Positions 51,861-63,200 of a DNA stretch of 64,000 nucleotides are shown piece by piece (the first letter of the stretch is position 1; every line of letters begins with the position of its first letter). Both the position numbers and the translations under genes were made by a program. The stretch is from Plasmopara viticola (Eukaryota; Oomycota; Peronosporomycetes; Peronosporales; Peronosporaceae), in assembly GCA_001695595.3 (NCBI GenBank), contig MBPM02000070.1:372001-436000 (forward strand), in the 5' to 3' direction. Under the pieces are notes generated by a model. It searched no databases. It saw only the letters and a program-made list of their open reading frames with translations, and was not told where the DNA came from.

Positions 51861-54754
51861 AAGTGACAGGGCTGGAAAGTACCCAAAGAATCTGGACAAG
51901 CCTTTTTTGCTATTTCTCCATTGCGTTTTAGTGCGGTGCTAGAAGCACGTGCATAGCCGCGATAAGATCGCACTGGTTCATTGTTCCATGTCTTATCGAT
52001 TTGCTCACGCCACAATACCCCAAGAGTGGGCTTCGGAAAGCCATCACGGCGCGAGAAGCATATGAGCGTACGATTTGGTGCCATGACCTGCATCGGCCGG
52101 GTAATATCATCCAGGAGCTTCTCTGCTTCATTACCAGACCCGCTGTCTCAATAGAGAGTATATTCTCACGGAAAAGCAACTTGTGTCAGTTCTCGACGGC
52201 GGGCGAGTCACAAAAGCATCACCCACTGAGTAGGTGACTCAGAAATCCAAGGTCTGTACGGAGGTGGCTGTCATTGTTGGCTTCACCCAGCGCCCAATAT
52301 TGGTGACGTCATCGGAAAGAGTATCCCTAGCCCTTTAGAACTATGACAATCCATGTCATTACAGATGATGTTTTTCGCATAACCAGAAAGTCTGCCGACA
52401 AGTCTGACGCTTTTCGGAAAACCCTTACCGAACATGATCTTTTTGTTAGCATTGTCGTTAAGTTCAGTGGTTTTTGCAATCTTTTACGAGCAAATATCTG
52501 GCCAATATTCGTTAGAGTTACCGTGGCGTTATTTTTTAATTTCTTTGCTCACAGGCGGAAAGGTTTATGGACCACCGACCGAGCTGGAAATATAAATGCG
52601 TCTAATTCTTTGTGACGGGGGAGGACATATCTGCTTACGAGGTTCTCTGTCGGGAAGGCTTCGTCCGGAGCGCAGGCGCGGTATTTTTCAGACGTCGCCT
52701 TTGTGTAAATTGCAGTCTATAATTTAGGCGCACACAAGTTCAATTTTGGTGCAAAGGTACATTTGAAACCTCTTTAGAAGCTGGTTTGTCCATTTTCGAA
52801 TGATCTACCTGACAGGCAGCCTTCTTTTCTGCCTATAAATCACTGTTATGACCGAGCTAAATTTCAGAAAAGAGTTAAAGAGTAATGACTAATACTGTTG
52901 TTGCTCTTATTGGGCGTCGATCAAGTCTTTGCGGTGAAAGATGCAACGGGCTGTACACAAATCGATGCTTTTTGTCGTAAGAACATCCCGTTACAAATAT
53001 AATAAAAAGATGACGGCTCTTTGTGCGGGTCAGGCACCCACCAACATTATTGAAAAGAAAAGATCGAAAAGGGACGCTTTTTTGCTATGATAACGTTAGC
53101 TAATATAGCCAACTTGGTAAGCTAAAGCATGAATGTTTTGCATAATATAATTGAGGCTGCATTCTATTGTGAGCCTTCTCCTTAAAACCGAAGACCATGA
53201 GCCGTCGCTTACCAGAAAGCCACATATCTTTCTACACGCCAAGGTGCTGTGTGATAGTCCCAAATTAGCGCGCCCACTTCTGTTTATAGCTTGGAAAAAA
53301 GTAATGAGCATGGGCCAATACATTTCTATGACAGGACGTACAAAGCCCTCTCATTAATTAGTGCTGCACTTATCCACTGCGGTAAAGAAAAAAGCCGATT
53401 GTCCGCATTAATTAGATAAACGGCCATCTATTTGAGGAAAAGCAAAAATCTGATTGATCGCCCACAAAGTGGTGGTAAATTAGAAAAAGACCATCTGCGG
53501 TCAAATAAGTCTAAAAAATCGACTCGTTTAAATAAAAAAAAAATTACGATCCATTTTTTAAACCACTTTTTCTTCAAATTAGATGCACATCCTTTGAATG
53601 GCATATAAAATAAACTTTTGATTGGCTTAATTCTTCACACACATATATATAAATATAACGGAGAATGAAATGAACATTCCTTAACATCTTTTATTAGACA
53701 TAAACATTTACAACTTCAAACTGTCGCTGCACAATGAGCTCTTTTTTCGTTCCGCATCATTATATCAACGTTCTCTTTTTTTAGTCAAGAAAGTGTTACA
53801 TCACCAACCGAGATATCAACGCAGCCTTCCAAGCGGCAAATGACGCAGTACAACAACACGCATGTAATTACAAATACGAGATTGTGGCGAAAAGAACAAG
53901 AACGAAAGCAAGAACGGTAAAAACCACGGAACTTTGTGGTCAGTGATCAAGGTCCGACATTTGGGTACCGAAGCCAACTGCACCAGACCATTTCGAAACG
54001 CGTGTAGCAAGACCGATTGCCCGTTCTTGACTGTATAGTGTCAAGCTCAAACAAAATTGAGCATATTTTGGCAAGTACAGATAAAGGACACAAATCGTGA
54101 TCATTCACCGTCCTATTACCCTGGAGCGCACCCGCATTGTCGCCAATTAGCCGATGCGGAGAGGAAGTCAGTTTTTACTTTGTCAGCCGCCGGGGTGCGC
54201 CCTCGACACTGATAGCTGAACTAACAGTAATCTGCACGCTTCTCCACGTGAAATTTGGAACGTTAGATATAAAGCTAAAAAGTAGACTCTTGCGGGCGCA
54301 CGCCGCTGGGGGCTTTGCTGGACTACTTGCAAAGTCCTGCAACGTATCACGTTCATCTAGACGACAATAACAATCTAAAGCCCCTATTCATCGTTTCACT
54401 GTCTACCAGGGAAATATATCAGCGGTTTGACCGTAGAAAGGTCTGGCAGCTTGATGCCACTTACAAAACCTGTATGTGAGTAAAGGTCAACGCTATTCTT
54501 GAACCTTACTGTAAGAAAGTGACAACTTGTACTATTTAAGGTTTCGTTTGCCATATCTACAAGTGGGAGGATTACTGTCACCTATCAGAAGTTTACACTC
54601 TGTAGTTGTTTTCTGAGTGATGAGACAACTGGGTCCTATCTTTAAGCAACAACCAAGATCAAGACATTGTTAGAGGATGTGGAGAGGACGGAACAGCCAC
54701 CGTTATTTGTAATGGACAGAGAGATTGCTCCAACGACAGCCCTTGCAGACGTCC
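51861..54754. other. intergenic with dispersed repeats
   Basis: Holds the partners of the repeats at 41050-41128 (52272-52352) and, inverted, 41683-41733 (52995-53045). The minus-strand frames around 51842-52179 and the plus-strand frame 52343-52615 have no recognisable motif. 53520-53650 is very AT-rich. No gene can be supported. Confidence 0.4.
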
Positions 54755-54901
54755 CAGGGAAGAGATCGCGAGCGTCACAAGTACCTGCTCATCTGCAATT
54801 ATAGCCAATTAGTGACCACCTTTACCTCCTTGATATGGGTCAGAGGCTTCTGATCTTTCGCTCTTTATTTAGGTAAAAACCTTAAATTCGATCAGCTTTA
54901 G

Positions 54902-55170
54902 TGAGTTAGACCGCTTGTGTGGTTGAAAGCAAATTGTGAAGTATTAAGTATCGGTCCTTAGTTCGCAACCTGCTTGCTACCTCTAACCACTCATTCCATA
55001 TACAAGATAAACTATACCGGCCACCTGGTTTATCTAGACCAATGAAAACCTTTCAAACCTTTTTAAGGCTTCTAAAAGCTTCTGGAAGTTTCTCCTGTGA
55101 CGTCACACCGTGACGTCATGACTATATCAAAGTATACGTAACAATACAAGAATTAGGTGGTGTAATACCA
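54902..55170 (-). repeat. copia 3' LTR
   Basis: 269 bp, aligned end to end with 59341-59600, e.g. 'gaccgcttgtgtggttgaaa', 'aaactataccggccacctgg' and 'ctatatcaaagtatacgtaa'. Confidence 0.9.
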
Positions 55171-55186
55171 ATACTTCTTCTCACCG

Positions 55187-55860
55187 CTAATGCTGGTTGC
55201 GCCTCGGTCTGATGCCACTTGCGTATAGCAAGTATATGAGTCGCTTTGTCCCTAGTCCCTTAGTCAACATGTCCGCAAGCTGGTCATCCGTCGATACGTA
55301 TATCACCACGATGATGTCTCGGGCCACGTTCTCCCGGATGAAGTGGTGACGAATGTCGGCGTGCTTGGTCCTAGCATTGTAGCCCGCATTATTGGCAAGT
55401 CCGATCGCACCTTGATTGTCTTCCCAGACCAACGTAGCTCCCACTTGCTCATGACCAAGATCCTTATGCATCGCACGGACCCAAAGCACTTCTTGTGTAC
55501 ACAGCCTTAAAGCCATGTACTCCGCCTCCGCCGAGCTCAAAGCAACCGAACGCTGATACTTGGACTTGAAGATGACTGGTGCGCCGCCAATCATAACCAT
55601 CGTCCCTGACACGGAGCGTCAATCGTCAATGTTGCTGCCCCAGTCTGCGTCTGCGTATGCTGTAGCTTGCACCTCACTAGCGCTGCCGTCATATGTAATC
55701 CCATACTCACGTGTCGTCTTGAGATACCGAAGAACACGAATGGCCACCTTCCAATGTTGTTTACCTGAATTCTTCAAAAATCTTGATAATTGGGCGATGA
55801 CATACGCCACATCTTGGCGCGTACATATCGTGATATATATATATATATATACAAACATAC
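55187..55860 (-). pseudogene. copia RNase H region
   Basis: Reads VAYVIAQLSRFLKNSGKQHW, ADADWGSNIDD, a stop, then SVSGTMVMIGG, SSAEAEYMAL, WEDNQGAIGLANN and KHADIRHHFIRE, the standard copia RNase H blocks in order. The ADADW, AEAEYMAL and EDNQGA acidic residues are retained. A single in-frame stop between DD and RS interrupts the domain. Translation would end near 55187 just inside the 3' LTR. Confidence 0.85.
55829..55850. repeat. AT dinucleotide microsatellite
   Basis: About ten TA units within the copia pol region, where the two strands' short frames become YIYIYI-like; it likely grew after the element died. Confidence 0.8.
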
Positions 55861-55984
55861 GATCAACGACCTGTACGGTTTCGACTGCATTTCTGCTCTC
55901 TCGACTTCCGTCGTTGGTGATTGCATCTTTGACAGCTTCAAGCCGGACTCACATGGGTTAGCCACTGCCTTTGCGTCCTCTTGG

Positions 55985-56948
55985 TTAACGGCTGACCACA
56001 TCATCGATGTATCGAGTCTGTCGGATCATCAGCGTACTGCCGTTGCGGTCGTGATCGATCTCCAAACCAAGAATAAATTTAGCCTTGCCTAGCTCCTTCA
56101 TCCGAAAAAATCTCTTGCGTGCTGTATTGACCTCTTGGATCTCACTGCTGGTCTTGGCGGCAATCTTCATGTTGTCAACGTAGAGACACACATAGACGTA
56201 GTTGCCATCTTGACTTTTGATGCAGACACACTGATCTGCTCCGCTGCTACGAAATGCTATCTGTAAAAACACAGCATGTATCGTCTTGTTCCACGCACTT
56301 GCAGACTGCTTGAGACTGTAGATCGCCTTGTCCAACTTGCACATCATTTTCTCGGCATTAGCTATGCCATTTGGCACATCCATGTACACGACTTCCTTGA
56401 GATCACTATTCAGGAACGCCGTGTCTGCATCCAGCTGCTCAGTTTACGAACCCATTCGCCACCACCACAGCTAGCACGACCCTGATCGAGTTCATGTTTG
56501 CCACGGGCGAGTACGTCTCGAACGAGTCGACACCAAATTTCTGCTTGAATCCCTTAGCGACGAGTCGAGCCTTGTAGCGCACCATTTGTCCGTGCTAGAC
56601 CCGCTTCTTGGCGAATATCCATCTACAACCGATTGGTCGAATGTCTTGCCGTCTTGGTACCAGCGTCCAGGATCCGTTATCCGCGTGCGCCTTGAGCTCA
56701 GCTTGCATCGCCTGGTTCCAGTTGCAATTGTCGAAGCTTCTTAACGCTTGACTGTATGTCGATGGAGCGTCGTCCGCCTCACCAACACTTGCAGCATAAG
56801 CCAATACAGCCTCTGCAATAAGACCTTCATCATCAATTCTTGCACGCTTCGGAGAAGGTGATTTATTGCTGCCATTTGACGCGTCTTCACTGCCATCACC
56901 ATCCTCTAGCATCAGCACTCTGTTTCGTAAGCGTCTTGATCGATCCAT
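55985..56948 (-). pseudogene. copia reverse transcriptase region
   Basis: Blocks in order on the minus strand: NWNQAMQAELKAHADNGSW, GCRWIFAKKRV, stop, KARLVAKGFKQKFGVDSFET and YSPVANMNSIR, DADTAFLNSDLKEVVYMDVP (spanning a frameshift), then LDKAIYSLKQS and the active-site block LYVDNMKIAAK. In active elements the last reads YVDDM; here the second aspartate is asparagine, which would abolish polymerase activity. At least two frame breaks occur. Confidence 0.9.
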
Positions 56949-58130
56949 CTACGGTTGAAACACCAACCGGTTTTCCTGAACTGCTTGTCTCGGAACGCGA
57001 TATTCCGTTATCTCATCACCTCTTGTTTCTTGAGTTTCTGCACCTAGTATATGAGGTATGATGATGCCTGTATCACATGGAGTCGATTCCATCTCGTCCA
57101 TCTCGATATCAGAAGCGCTTTCTTCGACATCTTCCATTGTCTCGTCTCTATCTGACTGACGAACCAGCGGAATCACTGCTCCGTCAGTGTCCCAAATATG
57201 CTTGACGATTGGTTCTTTCTCCGATACCATTGTGTCGTATGTGCCTTCAACTTCCCGCTCGTCTAGCCTTATGGAGCGTGATATGACAACCTTCGACCTT
57301 TTCAGATCGAACACTCTGTATCCTTTGGTGTTCTCCGCGTACCCGAGGAACATACATCGAAAACTCTTTGGTTCGAGTTTCGTCCTCTTGGTGTCGTCAA
57401 TTTGAGCATACCCTTGCGATCCAAACACACGCAAATGCTCAATCCTTGGCTTCATCTGGAAACCCAACTCGAACGGTGTGACCCCCGGATTCGCAGAGTT
57501 TGTGATCTGTTGATCAAGTACACAGCCGTACTGACCGCCTCTGCCCACCACTGCATGCCGACACCCTTGTAGTACAGCATACTCCTTGCCTTTCCCATGA
57601 TCGTGCGGTTCATGCGTTCAGCAACGCCGTTCTGCTGCGGGCTATACGGTACTGTCCGCTGGTGCATGATTCCATTACGGGCACATATATCGGCAATCTT
57701 CTTGTTGACGAACTCCGTCCCGTTGTTTGACCGTATACACTTCATGCGCTTGCCCCATTGATTCTCGTAGAATGCCTTGAACTCGCTAAGTTTTGCGACC
57801 ACCTCGCAATTGTGCTTTGTAAAATACGCTACCACAAATCCTGGGTAGTCGTCCACGAACGTCAACACGAATCTAACACCACACTTTTAGACCGTCTTCA
57901 TCGTTCCCATCACGTCTGTGTGCACGAACTCTAGCACACGTGACGTCCTTGTCAGCGACTGAGACGGGAAGGTCTCGACCATCTGTTTGCCCTTCATGCG
58001 ACCACTGCACAATTTTTAATGCTCTGCTTCACCGCTGGCATACCGCTCGTAGCGCTGTGTCTTGTCCATACCAGCTTTTCCGGTGCGTCCCAAGCGAGCA
58101 TGCCAAAGTTTCCACTCATTTATAGCCCCT
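56949..58130 (-). pseudogene. copia integrase region
   Basis: From the N-terminal side: a GAG-pre-integrase segment (WHARLGRTGKAG, near 58070-58105), a damaged zinc-binding block (CSGRMKGKQ where a second cysteine is expected), HTDVMGTM, LTFVDDYPGF, then CIRSNNGTEFVNKKI, VPYSPQQNGVAERMNRT and the GKARSMLYY core. The catalytic triad is D-D-E: the second aspartate, normally in a S/T-D-N-G motif, is asparagine here (SNNG). The region continues through 56949-57551 as the variable linker (FRCMFLGYAENTKGYRVFD). Confidence 0.9.
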
Positions 58131-58239
58131 GAGTATTCCACAAGCCGAGCTTCTTCTTGCTCATAATCTTGGAAGTATGCCTTACCAATCTTCTTGCCGC
58201 TTGCAATCGCGCGCTTGGCACTCCAAATGACGCAGGATG

Positions 58240-58515
58240 AGCTTTAAAACTCCATCCTCATGCCTCGTCCTGCCAGTTTTCTAACTGACATCAGTCGTTT
58301 ATCGAGTTCTGGTATGTGCAGGACCTCGACCATCTTGATCCGTAGACCGTCCAGACCTTTCAGCTTGACTGTTCCCACTCCAGCCACTTGCAGCTATTTG
58401 CCATCCGCGATAGAGACTTGTTGACCAGTCTTTAACTCCTTGTACTCAAAGAGATCGCTCCGATGTGGTGTCATATGCGACGTAGCCCCACTGTCGATGA
58501 GCCATTCTTCGCATC
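58240..58515 (-). pseudogene. copia aspartic protease
   Basis: WLIDSGATSHMTP gives the DSGA active site at about 58475-58510, followed by VSIADGK, a stop, GTVKLKG, VLHIPELDKRLMSVRKL, the expected copia protease blocks. One in-frame stop after ADGK. Confidence 0.85.
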
Positions 58516-58559
58516 GCAGCTCACCAGACCAGCAGCAAACACAGCACCTTCTCCCTCGG

Positions 58560-59288
58560 CATCGCTACGCTTCGGGCAGTCCCGCTTATAGTGTCCGACT
58601 TGGCCACATTTGAGACACTTGCCCTTGATTACAGCGCTGTTTTTCCGTTGATAGTTTCCCTTGCGGCCGTTTCCTTGGCCTCCCTTGAACCGTCTACCGT
58701 TGCTTACTTTATGGGAAACGCTTTTTCCGTCGTCTCCTTCCTTTGCAGTCGTTCATGCTTCTTCAGCAGCTTTTCCTTGACCTCGATGAGAGTGATGTCC
58801 TCGGAATTCTCCATAATTGACGAGATGAGCTCGTATTCCGTCGAAAGACTGCTAAGCTACACCACGAGCTGTCGAGAGTCATCGACAGGCTCTCCAAGTG
58901 TCTGGAGGCCGACAACAAGCTCATCAGAAGCATCCAAGTGCTTCGACATCGTCGAACCACTCTCCATCTTAAATTCATGCAGACGACGTGTCATCTCTAC
59001 ACGGTTGTGGAGCGTGGTTCGGTTGTAGAAGTCCCGAAAGATGACCCACGCGTGCATCGCCATTGTTGCGGATCGTATCTTGGTCTGGTGTTGCAGCTCT
59101 ATGCCTTGAGCAATGATACCCAGTGCCTTAGCGTCCTTGAACAGCCAGGCTTCAGTCATCTCTTCCTCTTTCGTGATGACTTTGACGAGCGCCAGCAATC
59201 CCTTGCGCGCCAACGTCATGCGCATGATGAACTCCCAGTGGGAGCAGTTTCAACTACCCAGGAGGACTTGACTTAGCTTGCTTGTCAT
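58560..59288 (-). pseudogene. copia gag with zinc knuckle
   Basis: Starts at ATG 59288 (MTSKLSQVLLGS), followed by a TGA at codon 13. It then continues with the copia gag region (HWEFIMRMTLARKGLLALV; ATMAMHAWVIFRDFYN; VEMTRRLHEFKME). The CX2CX4HX4C knuckle CLKCGQVGHYKRDC lies at 58576-58617. The stretch between them is frameshifted. Confidence 0.88.
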
Positions 59289-59340
59289 GGTGGGCGTGGC
59301 GACTGGTGGTCTTGAAACCTTTTTGCGGTTGTTAACCTAT

Positions 59341-59600
59341 TAAGTTGGACCGCTTGTGTGGTTGAAAGGTGATTATATATTGGTCCTTAATTCGCAAACT
59401 GCTTGCTACCTCTAAGCCACTCATTCCGTATACTAGATAAACTATACCGGCCACCTGGTTTATCTTGACCAACGAAAACCTTTCGGACCTTCTTAAGGCT
59501 TCTAGATGCTTCTGGAAGCTTCTCTTGTGACGTCACACTGTGTCGTCATGGCTATATCAAAGTATACGTAATCATACAAGCATTAAGTTGAGTAATACCA
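59341..59600 (-). repeat. copia 5' LTR
   Basis: 260 bp, partner of 54902-55170. The terminal CA of the other LTR is TA here. A recognisable tRNA primer-binding site next to it was not found. Confidence 0.9.
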
Positions 59601-60253
59601 ACAAGCTTAGTACGTACGGTGGGCGCCACCTCCGAATAATCATGCTCGAGCTCTAAAGCGTAGGTTTTTCGTGTACACCTTGAACGTTTAAAAGCATCTG
59701 AAGGGTAGGGAACTTTGAGAGATGAAACCACGTGCAAAGTTTGCAGAATATAGGCCTGGCGTGAAAACGAAACAGAAGTACAGTCTAGACAATCTTTGCT
59801 TTTGGAGGTTGGCAGTTGCAACGTTAACGCCACGTTTTCGTTTTACTGACTCACTACAACCCACGAGAAATCAAGTGCCAAACCCGAAAGTTGAGTGGTC
59901 CCGTAATGAATTATGTCCCGAAGTTTATACAAAAGTCCTTTTTCAAGTTGATTTGATATGAAAAAAAGGAGGCATATTTACTTCAGGCGTATACGGATCA
60001 AAGCGCAGGATTGGGCGGCAGATCTGTACGGCCTTGCACTGCCGATCGATCTGGGCTTCCTCCATTCTAGCCAGGGCATACTTTCTGATACCACGTAGTA
60101 AAACTTTATTATCGACAATGAGACGGAGCACCTTCCAAACGTATCCCACAATCATAGGATGGGCGATTAGATTACTTTGCAAATGAAGCGCATAGTAGAC
60201 CACTGTTAGATCAGAACGGCAATCATTGGTACGTACTGAGACGAAGATTTGCC

Positions 60254-63200
60254 ATGCGCCTCCTACGCGCCACGTTCCTGAGCGCCGTTGCTCTGCTTAA
60301 AGTCACTGTTGCTGCCCACACCAAGGTCGCCTCCGACGTCCAGGGTCAGGTGGACAAGTATGACGCAGACGATTGGCACAATATTAAGAAGTTTGGACCG
60401 GGCGTTAAGGACGAGGAGAGGCTGCCTGTGTCGGGCGAAGTTGGTCCTCTTGAACATGCTATGTCTTCTGCCGTGGCTAGAGGTGTGACCGAAGATTTCG
60501 AGAATACTTTCGGCGTAGCCTCAACGTCCCTTGCTCGCAACAGCGACGAAGTGACAAAGGTGGTGGCCAGCGCACCGGATCTGTTCTTTGTGAAGTGGAA
60601 AGAAAAGGAGGCAGAAGCTGCTCAGCGGATTCACGTGTGGCTAGAAGGCAGGAAACATCCGGACGAAGTTTACAAAGACTTGAAGCTCGACTCGACCGGC
60701 AGTTCATTCACGGCTGTTACATTGGTGAACACCTACACGTGGCTTACGTACATCGATGAGTATACGCATCATATTCAGCAGACAAAGACGATACCGATTT
60801 TATCAATCCATAATTTTTTTTCGCGCTTCTCCGACCAAATGATCAAGACGATTGCCATGCAAGCAGTTCCCTCGAGCGCTATCGATCGAATAGAAAGTTA
60901 TCTCAAGTGCTACTGGCTCAACAGTTTTAAGACTAAAAACGACGTCACTGCGCTGCTGAAAGACTATAAGGGAAAAAATCTGTATGTTTCACGTCTAGAG
61001 GAAGCGTACGGAAACTATTTTGACAGCGTGAGCTCTCCCGAGGAGCTAAGGAGGATCATTTCGGAGTTCAAGATGAAGTGGAAAACAGACCATATGACTA
61101 CACAGCCTTCTACTAGCACTAGGGGCAAGGCTCAGCTCAAGTACAAGCCTCAAAAGCTCGACAATGAGGTGTTCATTGCGTTCGACAAGTACGTCGACGC
61201 CTATAATTCAGCATACCCATCAGAGACACTGAATCTACTTCCTGTACTGGTCGCTTGTTTTGGCGAAGGTGGTGCTTTCTCAGTTATTTCAGCGGCGAAA
61301 GCGATTCCAGAAACTGCGGCGAAGGCCAAGCTTCTTGAAACAGAGCAGATTCAACATTGGGTAGCAGAGAAGTCTCCGGACACAGTTCTAAAGCTGATTG
61401 ATTTCAATTCGCAAAGCCTGCAGTCCATTAGCACGTTGTTTGAGTTTTTTGACGAATTCTCAAAGCAACACTCAAAGCCGCCATTCGATCTACTTGCGAC
61501 TTTGAGAATCAACTTGAGCGATGAGCAGCTGGCCAGGATTGTCATGGGAGAGCAGAAGAATCCGGATGCAGAACGATTAAAAAACTTGCTGTTCTTAGAC
61601 TGGTTTAATAGCTTAAAGAGCGATGACGAAGTGTCGAAGCTGACTGGCTGTCACGGGACAAGTTTCGCTAAGGTCGACTCTTGTATTGTGGCGTTTAAGC
61701 AATTTCGCGAGGAGATGATTCACCCAAGCACTTTGAATTTACCCGAGGGTGGGCCTAGGAAGGTCACAGGCAAGACGGTTGGCCGCAACAGCGACTATGA
61801 TAGCTCGATGCTCGCTGCGTACGAGATGTCCATCAGAAAGAACAACGAGAAGAATCCGAAGATGCCGCTGAGATTGCTTGCAGTCCTCACGGCTCGCTTC
61901 GGCGATTCTGAGCTGGCGGCGATGATTGACTCGGCCAAATTATCATTGAAAAATGTGGAAATGGTCACGCGGCTTGAAAATGAGCAGATTCAGTACTGGG
62001 TGAGCGCAGGGAAAAGTCCGGACGAAGTGTTTAGTCTATTGGATCCCACTCTTCAAGCTCGGCCTTTTATCGATAAGTGGATCAAGTTTTATGATGAGTT
62101 CATCAAGCGTCGTCCTGAGCACGTGTTTGATCCGATCGTAAGTTTGATGACACGATACAATGACAATGTCTTGGCATCGATTGTATTGGAAGAGCTGCAA
62201 AATCCGAACAGTGGTTCGCGGCTAATGGATTTGCTGTTCTTTAATTTGTTTGACAGGATGATTACCCATGAGAAATTTTTCACTTTGCTCAATCCTGCAC
62301 GCGAAAAGAACACCGAATTTGATTCTTTGGTGAAAAATTACCAGCACTTTGTCGACGACATAGGTCCTCCTGCTATATTAGAACGAGTCAGAGAGTGGTG
62401 CAAGACGAAGAGTGAAGCGGTTGGACAACCTAGTGCTCGCACCGGGAATAAGGGTGGAGAGCGGGACATGTTCCTGTACGACGGCAAAGTGTTTGCTGCC
62501 TATGACAATTACATTCACTCTTACAACAAGGTGAAGCCATTTGCCCGACTTAAATTGCTCGCTGCACTCACTATTCGCTTCGGTGATCGCGACGCGTCAA
62601 CCATAATTTTAGCAGCCAAAATGCACCCCGACACTGCAAAAGCTGCCGAGAGAGTTGAGGCTGAGCAGATTAAATACTGGGTGAAAGCCGGTAAAACTCC
62701 TGACCAAGTTTTTGAGCTGTTGAATGTCGACTTGCAAAGTCTGCCGTTGATCAACAAGTGGTTATCCTTTATTAGCGAATTTCGTCAAAGTCATCGAGAG
62801 TTTTTGTTTAATCCAATTGTGACATTGAGCAAGCGCTACGACATCAAGATGCTGGTGAGAACAATCGCGAAAGAAGGAAATTCGCACGGTGTAGAACAGT
62901 TGAAGGACTTTGTGATCCACGACTTGTTTAACAGTATGCAAAGCAATGAAAAGGTGTTGAAGCAGCTCGGTGAATACAATTTGAACGATAACACTGTCAA
63001 GTCTCTTTATACGTCGTATAAGCAATTTCGCAATAAGATGGCCAATTTGCCTGATTTAACAATGCTCCAGGACGGCCCCAGTTTCGAGTTGCTCACACCA
63101 GATATGACTTACCGGCTAAAGTCGGAAGACAGCGCTCACGATGGCTTATTGCTCGATGCTTACGACACCTTTGTCAATGTCTACAACGAGCAAAATCCTA

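Larger units (their letters stand above)
54902..59600 (-). mobile_element. Ty1/copia LTR retrotransposon, inactivated
   Basis: A 4.7-kb minus-strand element with two LTRs and gag, protease, integrase, reverse transcriptase and RNase H in copia order. LTRs start TGGTATTAC in element orientation, and the 3' LTR ends in CA. The LTRs differ at many positions including a short indel, so the insertion is not recent. Every domain has stops or frameshifts, and two catalytic aspartates are replaced. It is inserted in the upstream flank of effector copy 2. A clear target duplication could not be defined; 'gctttag' and 'gcttag' beside the ends are a weak candidate. Confidence 0.92.

Noticed and set aside
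58591..59276. Two plus-strand frames of 112-145 codons.
   Set aside because: Both are antisense to copia gag.
54895..59612. A target-site duplication for the copia element ('gctttag' and 'gcttag').
   Set aside because: The bases do not abut the LTR ends exactly and differ in length. The ends are too decayed to call a duplication.
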